Shown here one piece after another: positions 8,577 to 16,105 of a DNA stretch of 64,000 nucleotides; position 1 is the first letter of the stretch, and every line of letters begins with the position of its first letter. Source of the stretch: Bacillota bacterium (lineage in GTDB: Bacteria; Bacillota; Sulfobacillia; JACIYH01); NCBI GenBank assembly GCA_040757085.1, contig JBFLXJ010000030.1, forward strand, positions 1 through 64,000. Direction: 5' to 3'. The notes under the pieces are model-generated. The model saw nothing but the letters and a program-made list of their open reading frames with translations, did not search any database and was not told the origin of the DNA. The translations under genes and the position numbers were made by a program.

Positions 8577-11039
8577 GTACTCCAGCGCTGGCAGGTTACC
8601 GTCCGGGGGACGGTCCAGGGTGTAGGTTTTCGCCCGTTTGTCTGGCGCCTGGCCACGTCTCTGGGGTTGCGGGGCTGGGTGGCCAATGCAGGGGTGGGAG
8701 TGGTCATCGAGGCGGAGGGGCCGCTCGGGGCCCTGGACAGTTTCGTGCGGGCGCTGCGTTCTCATCCGCCCCTCCTGGCCCGGGTGGAAGAAGTGGAAGT
8801 ACAGCCGTTGCCCGGGCTTGCCGATCCCCCCGAGGGGGGATTCTATATCCTGGCCAGCCAGGGAGGAGCACCCGCCCAGGTGATGATACCGCCCGATCTG
8901 GCCACCTGCCCCGATTGCCGGCGGGAGATAGGCGATCCTGCGGACCGTCACTACCGGTATCCCTTCACCAACTGTACTCGCTGCGGTCCCAGGTTCACGG
9001 TGGTGACGGGCCTGCCCTACGATCGCGCCCGCACCACGCTGGCCTCTTTTCCCATGTGCGAACACTGCCGCCACGAATACGAAGATCCCGGGGATCGGCG
9101 TTTCCACGCCCAGCCCACCGCCTGCCCGTTGTGCGGGCCGCGGGCCTGGGTGGTAGATGCTGCAGGGCGCGAACTTCCCGGCCCCTGGGACCGGGTCACC
9201 CGCGAGTTGCTCCGGGCCGGGTACGTCGTGGCCGTCAAGGGCATGGGCGGCTACCACCTGGCCTGCGATGCTACATCCGAAGAGGCGGTGGCCCGGCTGC
9301 GGGAACGCAAGAGGAGGCCAGCTCGGCCCTTTGCCGTCATGTTCCCCGACCTGGAAACGGTGCGTGTTCATTGCCTCCTGTCCCCCCTGGAAGAGGAACT
9401 GCTCACCTCGCCTCAGGCCCCCATCGTCATCCTCCCCCGGCGGTCGGAAGCGGGAGCTCTGGCGTCTTCGGTGGCTCCGGGGCTGGATACCGTGGGGGCC
9501 ATGTTACCCTATACCCCTCTGCACATCCTCCTGCTGGAAGGGTCACCGCCCCTGGTGATGACCAGCGGCAACCGCAGCGGCCTGCCCATCGCAAAGAACG
9601 AAGAAGAGGCGCTGACCCAACTGGGAGACATAGCTGATTACTTCCTCGTCCATAACCGCCCCATTTTCCGGCGCTGCGATGATTCGGTGGTGCGGGTGAT
9701 GCCATCCTGGGGGCCATCGTGCCCCGGGGGATACGTGCAACTCGTCCGCCGCTCGCGCGGGTATGTCCCTGCGGCCATTTCTCTGCCCCTGCCTCCTGGT
9801 GCCCCCTCGGAGTTACCGGTGGTGGCAGCCCTGGGGGCAGAGATGAAGAACGTGGTGTGCCTGACCAGGGGGAACCAGGCTTACCTCAGCCAGCACCTGG
9901 GGGAGATGGACACGGTGGAAGGGGTGGAGAACCTGCGGGAAGCCCTTGGGCAGATGGCTTCCTTGCTGGGGGTGGAGCCCGCAGTGCTGGCCCACGACAT
10001 GCACCCTACCTTCTCTCTGACCGGCCCGGCGCAGCAGTTCCCCCCCGAACGGCGGGTCAGCGTTCAGCATCACCACGCCCACCTGGCCTCTGTCCTGGCC
10101 GATGCCCAGGTGCCCGGCCCCGTGCTGGGCCTGGTGGCCGACGGGGTGGGATACGGGACTGACGGTCAAGTGTGGGGGATGGAGGTGCTGGTGGGATCGC
10201 TGGGAGGGTTCCGGCGGGCGGCTCATCTGGCCTACGTGCCGCTCCCCGGCGGCGAGGGGGCGATCCGCAACCCCCTGCGCATGGCGGTTAGCTACCTGCG
10301 TCACTCGCTGGGCGACGAAGGCCTGGAACTGGCCCGGCAACTTTTCGCGGGCCACGAACGGGAAGTCACCGCCACCTGGCACCTGTGTGCGCGGACGGGC
10401 CTGCTCTGCTCCAGCGCGGGCCGCCTGTTCGATGCAGTATCCGCCCTGCTGGGGATATGTCACCGCAATACCTACGAGGGCCAGGCGGCCATCGAATTGG
10501 AGGAGGAAGCGTGGCGGGCGCTTGCCGGGCGTTCGCCTGACGCGCTGCTGGCGGAGACCGTCCCGTCCCGGCTCTGCCAATCCGGCGGCGAGGGTTCCTT
10601 CCGGGACCGGGAGGGGGACTTGTCCTGGCGGTGGGAGCGCTCGGGGGAAGTATGGGTGGTGGATCCCGGGCCCCTGGTGACCGCCCTGGGACGGGAGATT
10701 CTGGCCGCGGGGAAGGATCAGGGGGCGCGGCGGCGCCTCGCCCTGCGCTTTCACCTGGAGGTAGCCGATATGATGGTCCGCCTGGCGTGCCTGGTGGCGC
10801 GGGAGGAAGGCCTGGACACGGTGGCCCTGTCGGGGGGCACCTTCCAGAACGGCCTGCTGGTCCCTTTGGTGGCGGCAGGGCTCGAGCGGGCGGGTCTGCG
10901 CTGTCTCCTTCCCCGGCAGGTACCTGCCAACGACGGGGGGATTGCCCTGGGGCAGGCGGCGGTGGCGGTCTGGAAGCTGGCGGGGGGTGAGGAGTTTGTG
11001 CCTGGCCGTGCCGGTGCAGGTGCTGGCTCGGGACGGTGA
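8577..11039 (+). CDS. hypF: [NiFe] hydrogenase maturation carbamoyltransferase HypF
   Basis: HypF makes the thiocarbamate on HypE from carbamoyl phosphate, the first step in building the CN ligands of [NiFe] hydrogenases. Domains in order: acylphosphatase (VRGTVQGVGFRPFV), two zinc fingers (CPDC...CTRC and CEHC...CPLC), a YrdC domain (KGMGGYHLACDA) and a Kae1-like domain (QHHHAHLASVLAD). The first usual start codon in this frame is TTG 8667, which would remove the acylphosphatase catalytic loop. The region from about 8577, after GGGAGG at 8569-8574, is clearly coding but holds no ATG, GTG or TTG. The 5' limit given here is therefore homology-based, not a start codon. It overlaps hypC by 44 bases. 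Confidence 0.9.
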   Translation, partial: VLQRWQVTVRGTVQGVGFRPFVWRLATSLGLRGWVANAGVGVVIEAEGPLGALDSFVRALRSHPPLLARVEEVEVQPLPGLADPPEGGFYILASQGGAPAQVMIPPDLATCPDCRREIGDPADRHYRYPFTNCTRCGPRFTVVTGLPYDRARTTLASFPMCEHCRHEYEDPGDRRFHAQPTACPLCGPRAWVVDAAGRELPGPWDRVTRELLRAGYVVAVKGMGGYHLACDATSEEAVARLRERKRRPARPFAVMFPDLETVRVHCLLSPLEEELLTSPQAPIVILPRRSEAGALASSVAPGLDTVGAMLPYTPLHILLLEGSPPLVMTSGNRSGLPIAKNEEEALTQLGDIADYFLVHNRPIFRRCDDSVVRVMPSWGPSCPGGYVQLVRRSRGYVPAAISLPLPPGAPSELPVVAALGAEMKNVVCLTRGNQAYLSQHLGEMDTVEGVENLREALGQMASLLGVEPAVLAHDMHPTFSLTGPAQQFPPERRVSVQHHHAHLASVLADAQVPGPVLGLVADGVGYGTDGQVWGMEVLVGSLGGFRRAAHLAYVPLPGGEGAIRNPLRMAVSYLRHSLGDEGLELARQLFAGHEREVTATWHLCARTGLLCSSAGRLFDAVSALLGICHRNTYEGQAAIELEEEAWRALAGRSPDALLAETVPSRLCQSGGEGSFRDREGDLSWRWERSGEVWVVDPGPLVTALGREILAAGKDQGARRRLALRFHLEVADMMVRLACLVAREEGLDTVALSGGTFQNGLLVPLVAAGLERAGLRCLLPRQVPANDGGIALGQAAVAVWKLAGGEEFVPGRAGAGAGSGR

Positions 11040-11220
11040 CTGGGGAGAGGTGCAGAGTGGCGGGACCCGCCTGCGGGTGGCGCTGCACTTCGTCCCCGGG
11101 GCCCAAGCGGGGGACTGGGTGCTGGTGCACGCGGGGGTGGCCATCGCCGTTCTGGACGAGAAAGAGGCGCGGGAAAGCCTGGCCCTCCTTGGGGAGTTGA
11201 GTGCCGGCGATGGTCGTTGA
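10996..11220 (+). CDS. hypC: Hydrogenase maturation chaperone HypC/HybG
   Basis: About 74 residues starting MCLAVPVQVL. HypC proteins need Cys2, which carries the Fe(CN)2CO unit with HypD and delivers it to the large subunit. The start is TTG 10996, with GGTGAGGAG just upstream; a longer open frame exists but would bury the essential Cys2. The TTG lies inside the end of hypF, and the 3' end overlaps hypD by 20 bases, so the hyp genes are tightly coupled. Confidence 0.92.
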   Translation: MCLAVPVQVLARDGDWGEVQSGGTRLRVALHFVPGAQAGDWVLVHAGVAIAVLDEKEARESLALLGELSAGDGR

Positions 11221-12367
11221 CCGGGCGGTGTGGGATAGGTTTCGGGACCCCCGCGTGGCCCGCGGGCTGGTGGCCAGGATCCGCGAAAGGGTGGCGCGGG
11301 AACTGGGGGGCCACGTGGCTCTTATGGAGGTGTGCGGCACACACACGGTGGCCATCTCCCGCACCGGCATCCGTTCCGCCCTGCGGGATGCGGTCACCCT
11401 GGTGAGTGGCCCGGGTTGTCCCGTGTGCGTTACTTCTGCGGGGGACGTGGATGCCATGGTGACGCTGGCCGCTTCCGGCCTCACCGTGTTTACCTTCGGG
11501 GACATGATGAGGGTTCCGGGAAGTTCTGCCAGCCTGGAGGCGGTGCGGGCCCAGGGTGGCCGGGTGAGGCTGGCCTACTCCCCTCTGGATGGAGTCCTGT
11601 ATGCGGCTTCCCGCCGGGATGAGGAGGTGGTGTTCCTGGCGGTGGGTTTCGAGACCACGGCACCCGGGGTGGCCCTGGCCCTGGTGCAGGCCCGCCGGCT
11701 GGGCCTGGCGAACTTTTCCATCTACCCCGCCCACAAGCTGATTCCCCCGGCCCTGCGGGCCCTCCTCGATCAGGGCGAGGCGAACGTGAGCGGTTTTCTC
11801 CTGCCCGGACACGTATCCACCGTGATCGGCCGACGCGCCCTTTCCTTCCTGGCAGAGGAATACGGCGTGCCGGCGGTGATCGCCGGGTTTGAACCCGTAG
11901 ACATCCTTATGGCGATAGATCGGCTCACCGGGATGATGGCCTCCGGAGAGGTCGGGGTGGTGAACATGTACCCGCGGGCAGTGCGCGAGGAGGGTAATCC
12001 CCTGGCCCAGCAGGCCATGTGGTCCTGCTTTGAGCCGGTAGACGCCACCTGGCGCGGGCTGGGGATGATCGGCGGGAGCGGGCTCGACCTGCGGGCGAGC
12101 TGGTTGGATTTCGATGCCCGCCGGCGGTACGGGGTGGAGGCCCGGGAGCCGGCTGCGGCGCGGTCCGGGTGCCGCTGCGGTGACGTGTTGCGGGGAAGCC
12201 TGCTCCCCCCCTGCTGTCCCCTGTTCGCCCGCGTCTGTACCCCTGCGTCGCCGCAGGGGCCCTGCATGGTGTCCTCCGAGGGCGCCTGCGCTGCCTACTT
12301 CCGCTACGAAAGGGGCGATGACGGTGACCGCCAGGGAGAAGGGGCAGGTGCTCCTGGCCCACGGTGA
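11201..12367 (+). CDS. hypD: Hydrogenase maturation protein HypD
   Basis: 388 residues. HypD is an Fe-S protein that forms the Fe(CN)2CO scaffold with HypC. Conserved cysteine motifs are MEVCGTHT near residue 44, SGPGCPVCVT near 71 and GFETTAPG. The C-terminal cluster ligands are CRCGDVL...CCPLFARVC...GPCMVSSEGAC. The start is GTG 11201 or ATG 11210, both inside hypC. The 3' end overlaps hypE by 50 bases. Confidence 0.93.
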   Translation: MPAMVVDRAVWDRFRDPRVARGLVARIRERVARELGGHVALMEVCGTHTVAISRTGIRSALRDAVTLVSGPGCPVCVTSAGDVDAMVTLAASGLTVFTFGDMMRVPGSSASLEAVRAQGGRVRLAYSPLDGVLYAASRRDEEVVFLAVGFETTAPGVALALVQARRLGLANFSIYPAHKLIPPALRALLDQGEANVSGFLLPGHVSTVIGRRALSFLAEEYGVPAVIAGFEPVDILMAIDRLTGMMASGEVGVVNMYPRAVREEGNPLAQQAMWSCFEPVDATWRGLGMIGGSGLDLRASWLDFDARRRYGVEAREPAAARSGCRCGDVLRGSLLPPCCPLFARVCTPASPQGPCMVSSEGACAAYFRYERGDDGDRQGEGAGAPGPR

Positions 12368-13343
12368 CGGAGGGCTCCTCACCCACCAGCTGATAGCCGA
12401 TCTTTTCCTGCCCCTGCTGGGCAATCCCGTGCTCAGGCGGCTGGAAGATGCGGCCGTGCTGGAGCTGGGTGGGGGCCGGGTGGCATTCACCACGGACTCC
12501 TTCGTGGTCCGGCCGCTTTTCTTCCCCGGGGGAGATATCGGGAGGCTGGCCGTGTGCGGCACCGTGAACGACCTCGCCATGGTGGGCGCCCGCCCCCTGT
12601 ACCTGTCGGCCGGGTTTCTCCTCGAAGAAGGCCTCGACCTGGGCGTCCTGGAACGGGTGGTCGACTCCATGCGCCGGGCGGCGTCCGAAGCTGGGGTGCA
12701 GGTGGTGGCTGCGGACACCAAGGTGGTGGAGAGGGGCAGCGTGGACGGAATCTTCATAAACACGGCCGGGCTGGGGCTGGTGCCGCCGGGAACGGTGATC
12801 GGCCCGGAGGCCGTGCGGCCCGGGGATCGCCTTCTCCTGAACGGGCCGGTGGGAGAGCACGAACTGGCGGTTGTTCTGGCCCGCGAAAACCTGGGAGTGG
12901 AGAGCTCCGTAAGCAGCGATTGCGCAGCGCTGAACCATCTGGTGGCCGACATCATGACCTGCTGTCCGGGGGCGCTGCACTTCTTGCGGGATCCCACCCG
13001 CGGAGGCCTGGCTACCGTGGCCCGGGAGATGGCGGCCGCCTGTGGATTGGATTTTTACCTGGAAGAGGATTGCATACCGCTCACCGACGAAGCACGCGCC
13101 CTGTGTGACCTGCTGGGGCTGGATCCCCTGTATTTGGCGAACGAAGGAAAGTTCCTGGCCGTGGTGGATGCCGCGCAGGCCTCTCGGGTCCTGGAGGCGT
13201 GCCGGGCTCATCCGCTGGGGGCGGGGGCCAGCCTGGTGGGCGAGGTGCGTCCCGGTCGGGGCTATGCCTACCTGATCACCAGCCTGGGGGGTACCCGGCG
13301 CCTGGAGTTGTCGGCAGGGGCGCAGTTCCCCCGCATCTGCTAG
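12318..13343 (+). CDS. hypE: Hydrogenase maturation protein HypE
   Basis: About 341 residues, AIR synthase (PurM)-like fold. HypE dehydrates the thiocarbamate on its C-terminal cysteine to thiocyanate, the cyanide donor. The defining C-terminus PRIC is present, as are FTTDSFVV, GTVNDLAM and LRDPTRGGLATV. The start is ATG 12318 after GAAAGGGGCG; a longer open frame upstream lies inside hypD. This ends the hypFCDE run. hypA, hypB and [NiFe] structural genes are not in the window. Confidence 0.94.
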   Translation: MTVTAREKGQVLLAHGDGGLLTHQLIADLFLPLLGNPVLRRLEDAAVLELGGGRVAFTTDSFVVRPLFFPGGDIGRLAVCGTVNDLAMVGARPLYLSAGFLLEEGLDLGVLERVVDSMRRAASEAGVQVVAADTKVVERGSVDGIFINTAGLGLVPPGTVIGPEAVRPGDRLLLNGPVGEHELAVVLARENLGVESSVSSDCAALNHLVADIMTCCPGALHFLRDPTRGGLATVAREMAAACGLDFYLEEDCIPLTDEARALCDLLGLDPLYLANEGKFLAVVDAAQASRVLEACRAHPLGAGASLVGEVRPGRGYAYLITSLGGTRRLELSAGAQFPRIC

Positions 13344-13345
13344 GT

Positions 13346-13371
13346 CTGCCGTCGGTGAGACCACCAGGCAG
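13346..13371 (+). terminator. Hairpin after hypE, possible weak terminator
   Basis: CTGCC (13346-13350) pairs with GGCAG (13367-13371), and an inner GGTG/CACC stem closes an AGAC loop. It lies just after the hypE stop codon. No T run follows, so it may only protect the 3' end. Confidence 0.35.
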
Positions 13372-13490
13372 CAGGTGAGCCTACGCGCGCCCGCCCCCTG
13401 CGGCAAGGAAGTACCGGCTCCCGTGGCGGTTATCCCGTGGCCGGAGCCGCCTCAAGTGAGAGGCATCACAAGGGCCGTGGGGTTTTATGG

Positions 13491-13569
13491 TTGCCGGGAT
13501 ATTGCAATGCTGGTTTTAAGCCGTTTGCAAGGTTTGCGTAATGGGTGCGCCATAAATTGTTGTTACAAT
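13491..13569 (+). promoter_or_regulatory. Promoter region of the [FeFe] hydrogenase operon
   Basis: An unusually AT-rich stretch in a GC-rich window. The best element is TGT-TACAAT at 13561-13569, an extended -10 with no clear -35. The same TGN-TACAAT form precedes hydE (27210), the ykuK-like gene (43561) and veg (44121). A second, weaker candidate is TTGCCG (13491) with 17 bp to TTTTAA (13514). Transcription would start near 13576, immediately before the palindrome. Confidence 0.6.
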
Positions 13570-13580
13570 TTGACCGGACA

Positions 13581-13596
13581 TGTGAAACGTGTCACA
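13581..13596 (+). promoter_or_regulatory. Palindromic operator, Rex-like (or CRP/FNR-like)
   Basis: TGTGAAACGTGTCACA. The outer half-sites TGTGA/TCACA are perfectly symmetric. Read as TGTGAA-N4-TTCACA, the form of the Streptomyces Rex operator, it has one mismatch. Read as TGTGA-N6-TCACA it matches the CRP consensus half-sites. It lies about 12 bp after the -10, which suits a repressor. Rex is the more sensible reading because it senses NADH/NAD+ and the operon encodes NAD(P)H-linked hydrogenases. Confidence 0.55.
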
Positions 13597-13616
13597 ACCC
13601 CCGCCGAGGTTCAGTG

Positions 13617-13976
13617 GTGCGCCTGCGAGATGTCCAGCGAATCCTGCATGCGGAGGTGCTCTGGGGCGAGGACCTGCTCGACAGGGAGGTCGTGGCCGGC
13701 TTCGGCTGCGACCTCATTTCCGATTCCCTCTTCTTCGCCACGCCCGGGACGTTGCTGCTGACGGGCCTCACCCACCCGCAGGTGGTACGGGCAGCCGAAC
13801 TCATGGAGTTCTGCGGTGTGGTCTTCGTCCGGGGGAAGAGGCCTGCCGACTCGGTGGTCGATCTAGCACGGGACAAGGGCATACCCCTGCTTCTCACCAG
13901 GTTCCTGCTGTTCGACAGCTGCGGGCTGCTGTATGAGGCGGGGCTGCGGGGATGCCGTGCCCAAGAGCGCCGGTGA
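13617..13976 (+). CDS. DRTGG-domain-like small protein, first of hydrogenase operon
   Basis: About 119 residues, soluble. It starts MRLRDVQRILHAEVLWGED. The later segment GTLLLTGLTHPQVVRAAELM and the C-terminal half ADSVVDLARDKGIPLLLT resemble the DRTGG-type domains found beside [FeFe] hydrogenases in anaerobic Bacillota. A second relative is encoded at 15764. The function is unknown and regulation or ligand sensing is only inferred. The start is GTG 13617 (or 13614), with CCGAGG upstream. The stop is five bases before the next start. Confidence 0.65.
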   Translation: MRLRDVQRILHAEVLWGEDLLDREVVAGFGCDLISDSLFFATPGTLLLTGLTHPQVVRAAELMEFCGVVFVRGKRPADSVVDLARDKGIPLLLTRFLLFDSCGLLYEAGLRGCRAQERR

Positions 13977-13981
13977 GGACC

Positions 13982-14413
13982 ATGGTTGAGGAACTGGTCC
14001 TGGAGTTCGAGGTGAGGGGCCTGGACTTCGCGGCGGTAGGAGAGGCTTCCGGCAGCATCAAGCGCACCCTGCAGCAGGTGGGGATGGAGGCGTCGCTGGT
14101 GCGGCGGGCCGCCGTGTGTGCTTTCGAGGTAGAAACCAACATTGTGATCCATGCCAGGCGGGGCGTGGTGCGGGCCCGCATCTCCCCGCAGCGGGTGGTC
14201 GTGGAGGCCGAGGACGAGGGGCCAGGTATCCCCGATCTGGAGCTCGCCATGCAGGAAGGTTACTCCACCGCGCCCGCCTACGTCCGCGAGATGGGCTTCG
14301 GGGCGGGCATGGGCTTTTCTAACATGCGGCGGTGCTCGGACCATATGGAGGTGTCCACCGAGGTGGGCAAGGGCACCCGGGTTCGGCTCGTCATCGAGGT
14401 GGGCAAAGCATGA
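13982..14413 (+). CDS. ATP-binding anti-sigma/serine kinase-like protein (RsbW type)
   Basis: About 143 residues with a single GHKL/HATPase domain. The N box reads AFEVETNIVIHA, the G1 box EDEGPGIPD, and the G2 region GFGAGMGFSNM. Such proteins bind or phosphorylate an anti-sigma antagonist. Here it more likely relays a signal to or from the sensory hydrogenase encoded next. The start is ATG 13982 after GTGAGGACC, and it overlaps the next gene by ATGA. Confidence 0.8.
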   Translation: MVEELVLEFEVRGLDFAAVGEASGSIKRTLQQVGMEASLVRRAAVCAFEVETNIVIHARRGVVRARISPQRVVVEAEDEGPGIPDLELAMQEGYSTAPAYVREMGFGAGMGFSNMRRCSDHMEVSTEVGKGTRVRLVIEVGKA

Positions 14414-15786
14414 GCCAGGGCGGGTACTTCCACTCGGTGCGGCTGGACCTGGCCAAGTGCAAGGGGTGCACCAACTGCATCAAGCGCTGCCCGGTGGAGG
14501 CCATCCGGGTGCGCGAGGGCAAGGCCCGGATTATGGAAGAACGCTGCATCGACTGCGGCGAGTGCGTGCGGGTATGCCCCAACCACGCCAAGTACGTGGT
14601 CACGGATGGCCTGGAGCGTTTGCAGGACTTCCGTTGCCGGGTCGCCCTGCCCGCACCGGCCTTTTACGGGCAGTTCCGCCCGGACGTCCCGCCCGGGGCT
14701 GTGCTCGCCGCCCTGCTGGGAGCGGGGTTCGACGGGGTATTCGAGGTGGCGGTGGCGGCTGAGGCGGTTACCCTGGCCACCCGGGCGTACCTGGAGCGGG
14801 GCATGCCGCGGGCGGCCCGTCCTCTCATCTCTTCGGCCTGTCCCGCGGTGATCCGGCTCATGCAGGTGCGGTTCCCCACCCTCCTGCCCCACATCATCCC
14901 GGTGGAGACCCCCATGGAGATAGCAGCCCGCCTGGCCAAAGAGGAAATGGCGCGGGAGCGGGGCGTGAATCCCCGCGAGATCGGTGCATTTTTCATCACC
15001 CCCTGCGCGGCCAAGGTCACGGCTGCCAAGCAGCCCGAGGGGAGCCTGGTGAGCAGCGTGGACGGGGTGCTCTCCATGAGCGCCATGTACGCCGAAGTCC
15101 TCCGGCGACTGCCCGACGTCGACCTGAGCGGGGAACTGCACCGCTCCTCGGGCATGGGTATTGGCTGGGGGGCGGCAGGGGGCGAAGGCCGGGCCCTGGG
15201 AACGGGCACTGTCCTGGCCGTGGACGGCATCCACAATGTGGTGACCGTGCTGGAAGAGGTGGAGCGGGGGACGCTGTCGGACGTCGACTTCATCGAGGCC
15301 CAGGCCTGCGTGGGAGGCTGCATCGGAGGGCCGCTGGCAGTTCAGAACCCGTTCATCAGCCGGGTGCGGATGCGCCGCCTGGTGGAGGAGTACGGCAAGC
15401 GGGGTCCCGGAGTGGACGAGGCCGAGGTGAGGCGGCGGTTCCGGCAGGGTTTCTTTGACATGGTCAAGCCCATCGGGCCCCGCCCCGTCCTGCGCCTGGA
15501 CGAGGACGTCACCCGGGCCATCCGCAAGATGGACCGCCTGGAGAAGACGCTGGCCCGCCTGCCCGGCCTGGACTGCGGCGCCTGCGGGTCCCCTACGTGT
15601 CGCGCCCTGGCCGAGGATATCGTCAGGGAGCGTGCCTTCGAGACCGATTGCATTTTCCAGTTGCGAGAGCATCTCGAGGAGCTGGCAGAGCGCATGGTGC
15701 AACTCACCCGCATCGTGCCTCCAGCTCTCTCCAGGGACAAGGCCCCCGGTGGAGGTGGCGGCGGTGAACCTGAAGACCGTGGTTGA
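14410..15786 (+). CDS. Sensory-type [FeFe] hydrogenase-like Fe-S protein
   Basis: About 458 residues. Two N-terminal [4Fe-4S] motifs (CKGCTNCIKRC and CIDCGECVRVC) precede a hydrogenase large-subunit domain. The three H-cluster loops are SSACPAV, TPCAAKV and QACVGGC. A C-terminal Fe-S domain follows (LDCGACGSPTCRALAEDI). The [2Fe-2S] and His-Cys domains of the catalytic HydA proteins are missing. In the first loop an Ala stands where both HydA proteins have Cys, as reported for low-activity sensory hydrogenases (HydS). Flanked by HATPase, DRTGG and PHP genes, it probably senses H2 or redox state. It overlaps both neighbours. Confidence 0.8.
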   Translation: MSQGGYFHSVRLDLAKCKGCTNCIKRCPVEAIRVREGKARIMEERCIDCGECVRVCPNHAKYVVTDGLERLQDFRCRVALPAPAFYGQFRPDVPPGAVLAALLGAGFDGVFEVAVAAEAVTLATRAYLERGMPRAARPLISSACPAVIRLMQVRFPTLLPHIIPVETPMEIAARLAKEEMARERGVNPREIGAFFITPCAAKVTAAKQPEGSLVSSVDGVLSMSAMYAEVLRRLPDVDLSGELHRSSGMGIGWGAAGGEGRALGTGTVLAVDGIHNVVTVLEEVERGTLSDVDFIEAQACVGGCIGGPLAVQNPFISRVRMRRLVEEYGKRGPGVDEAEVRRRFRQGFFDMVKPIGPRPVLRLDEDVTRAIRKMDRLEKTLARLPGLDCGACGSPTCRALAEDIVRERAFETDCIFQLREHLEELAERMVQLTRIVPPALSRDKAPGGGGGGEPEDRG

Positions 15787-16105
15787 GAAGCTGGGCCTGG
15801 AGGTGCTGACGGGGTCGGCTCACCTGGACCGGGACGTTACCGGGGGGTATGTGAGCGACCTTCTGTCGGACGTGATGGCCAACGCCGTGTCGGGCCAGGT
15901 CTGGATGACCATCCAGACCCACCAGAACGTGGTGGCGGTGGCCAGCCTGGCCAATCTGGCGGGTGTCATCATTACCTCGGGCAAGAAGCCCGATGCCGAG
16001 ACCCTGCAACGGGCCGACACCGAAGGAGTGGTGATCATGCGATCGCCCTATCCCACCTTCCGGGTGGCTGGCGAACTCTGGAGGCTTTTGGGCGGGGCGG
16101 GTTAG
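15764..16105 (+). CDS. DRTGG-domain protein
   Basis: About 113 residues. It reads MNLKTVVEKLGLEVLTGSAH, then LDRDVTGGYVSDLLSDVM, which is the DRTGG motif itself. It ends with VVIMRSPYPTFRVAGELWRLL. DRTGG domains bind ligands in other proteins, but the role here is unknown. The start is GTG 15764 with GGAGG at 15751-15755. It overlaps the sensory hydrogenase gene by 23 bases and ends exactly at the PHP gene start, so the group is co-translated. Confidence 0.8.
   Translation: MNLKTVVEKLGLEVLTGSAHLDRDVTGGYVSDLLSDVMANAVSGQVWMTIQTHQNVVAVASLANLAGVIITSGKKPDAETLQRADTEGVVIMRSPYPTFRVAGELWRLLGGAG

Noticed and set aside
13581-13596. Calling the palindrome a CRP site outright
   Set aside because: It matches CRP half-sites, but it lies downstream of the -10 where an activator would not work. 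Rex-type repression fits position and gene content better. It is kept as an unproven operator.
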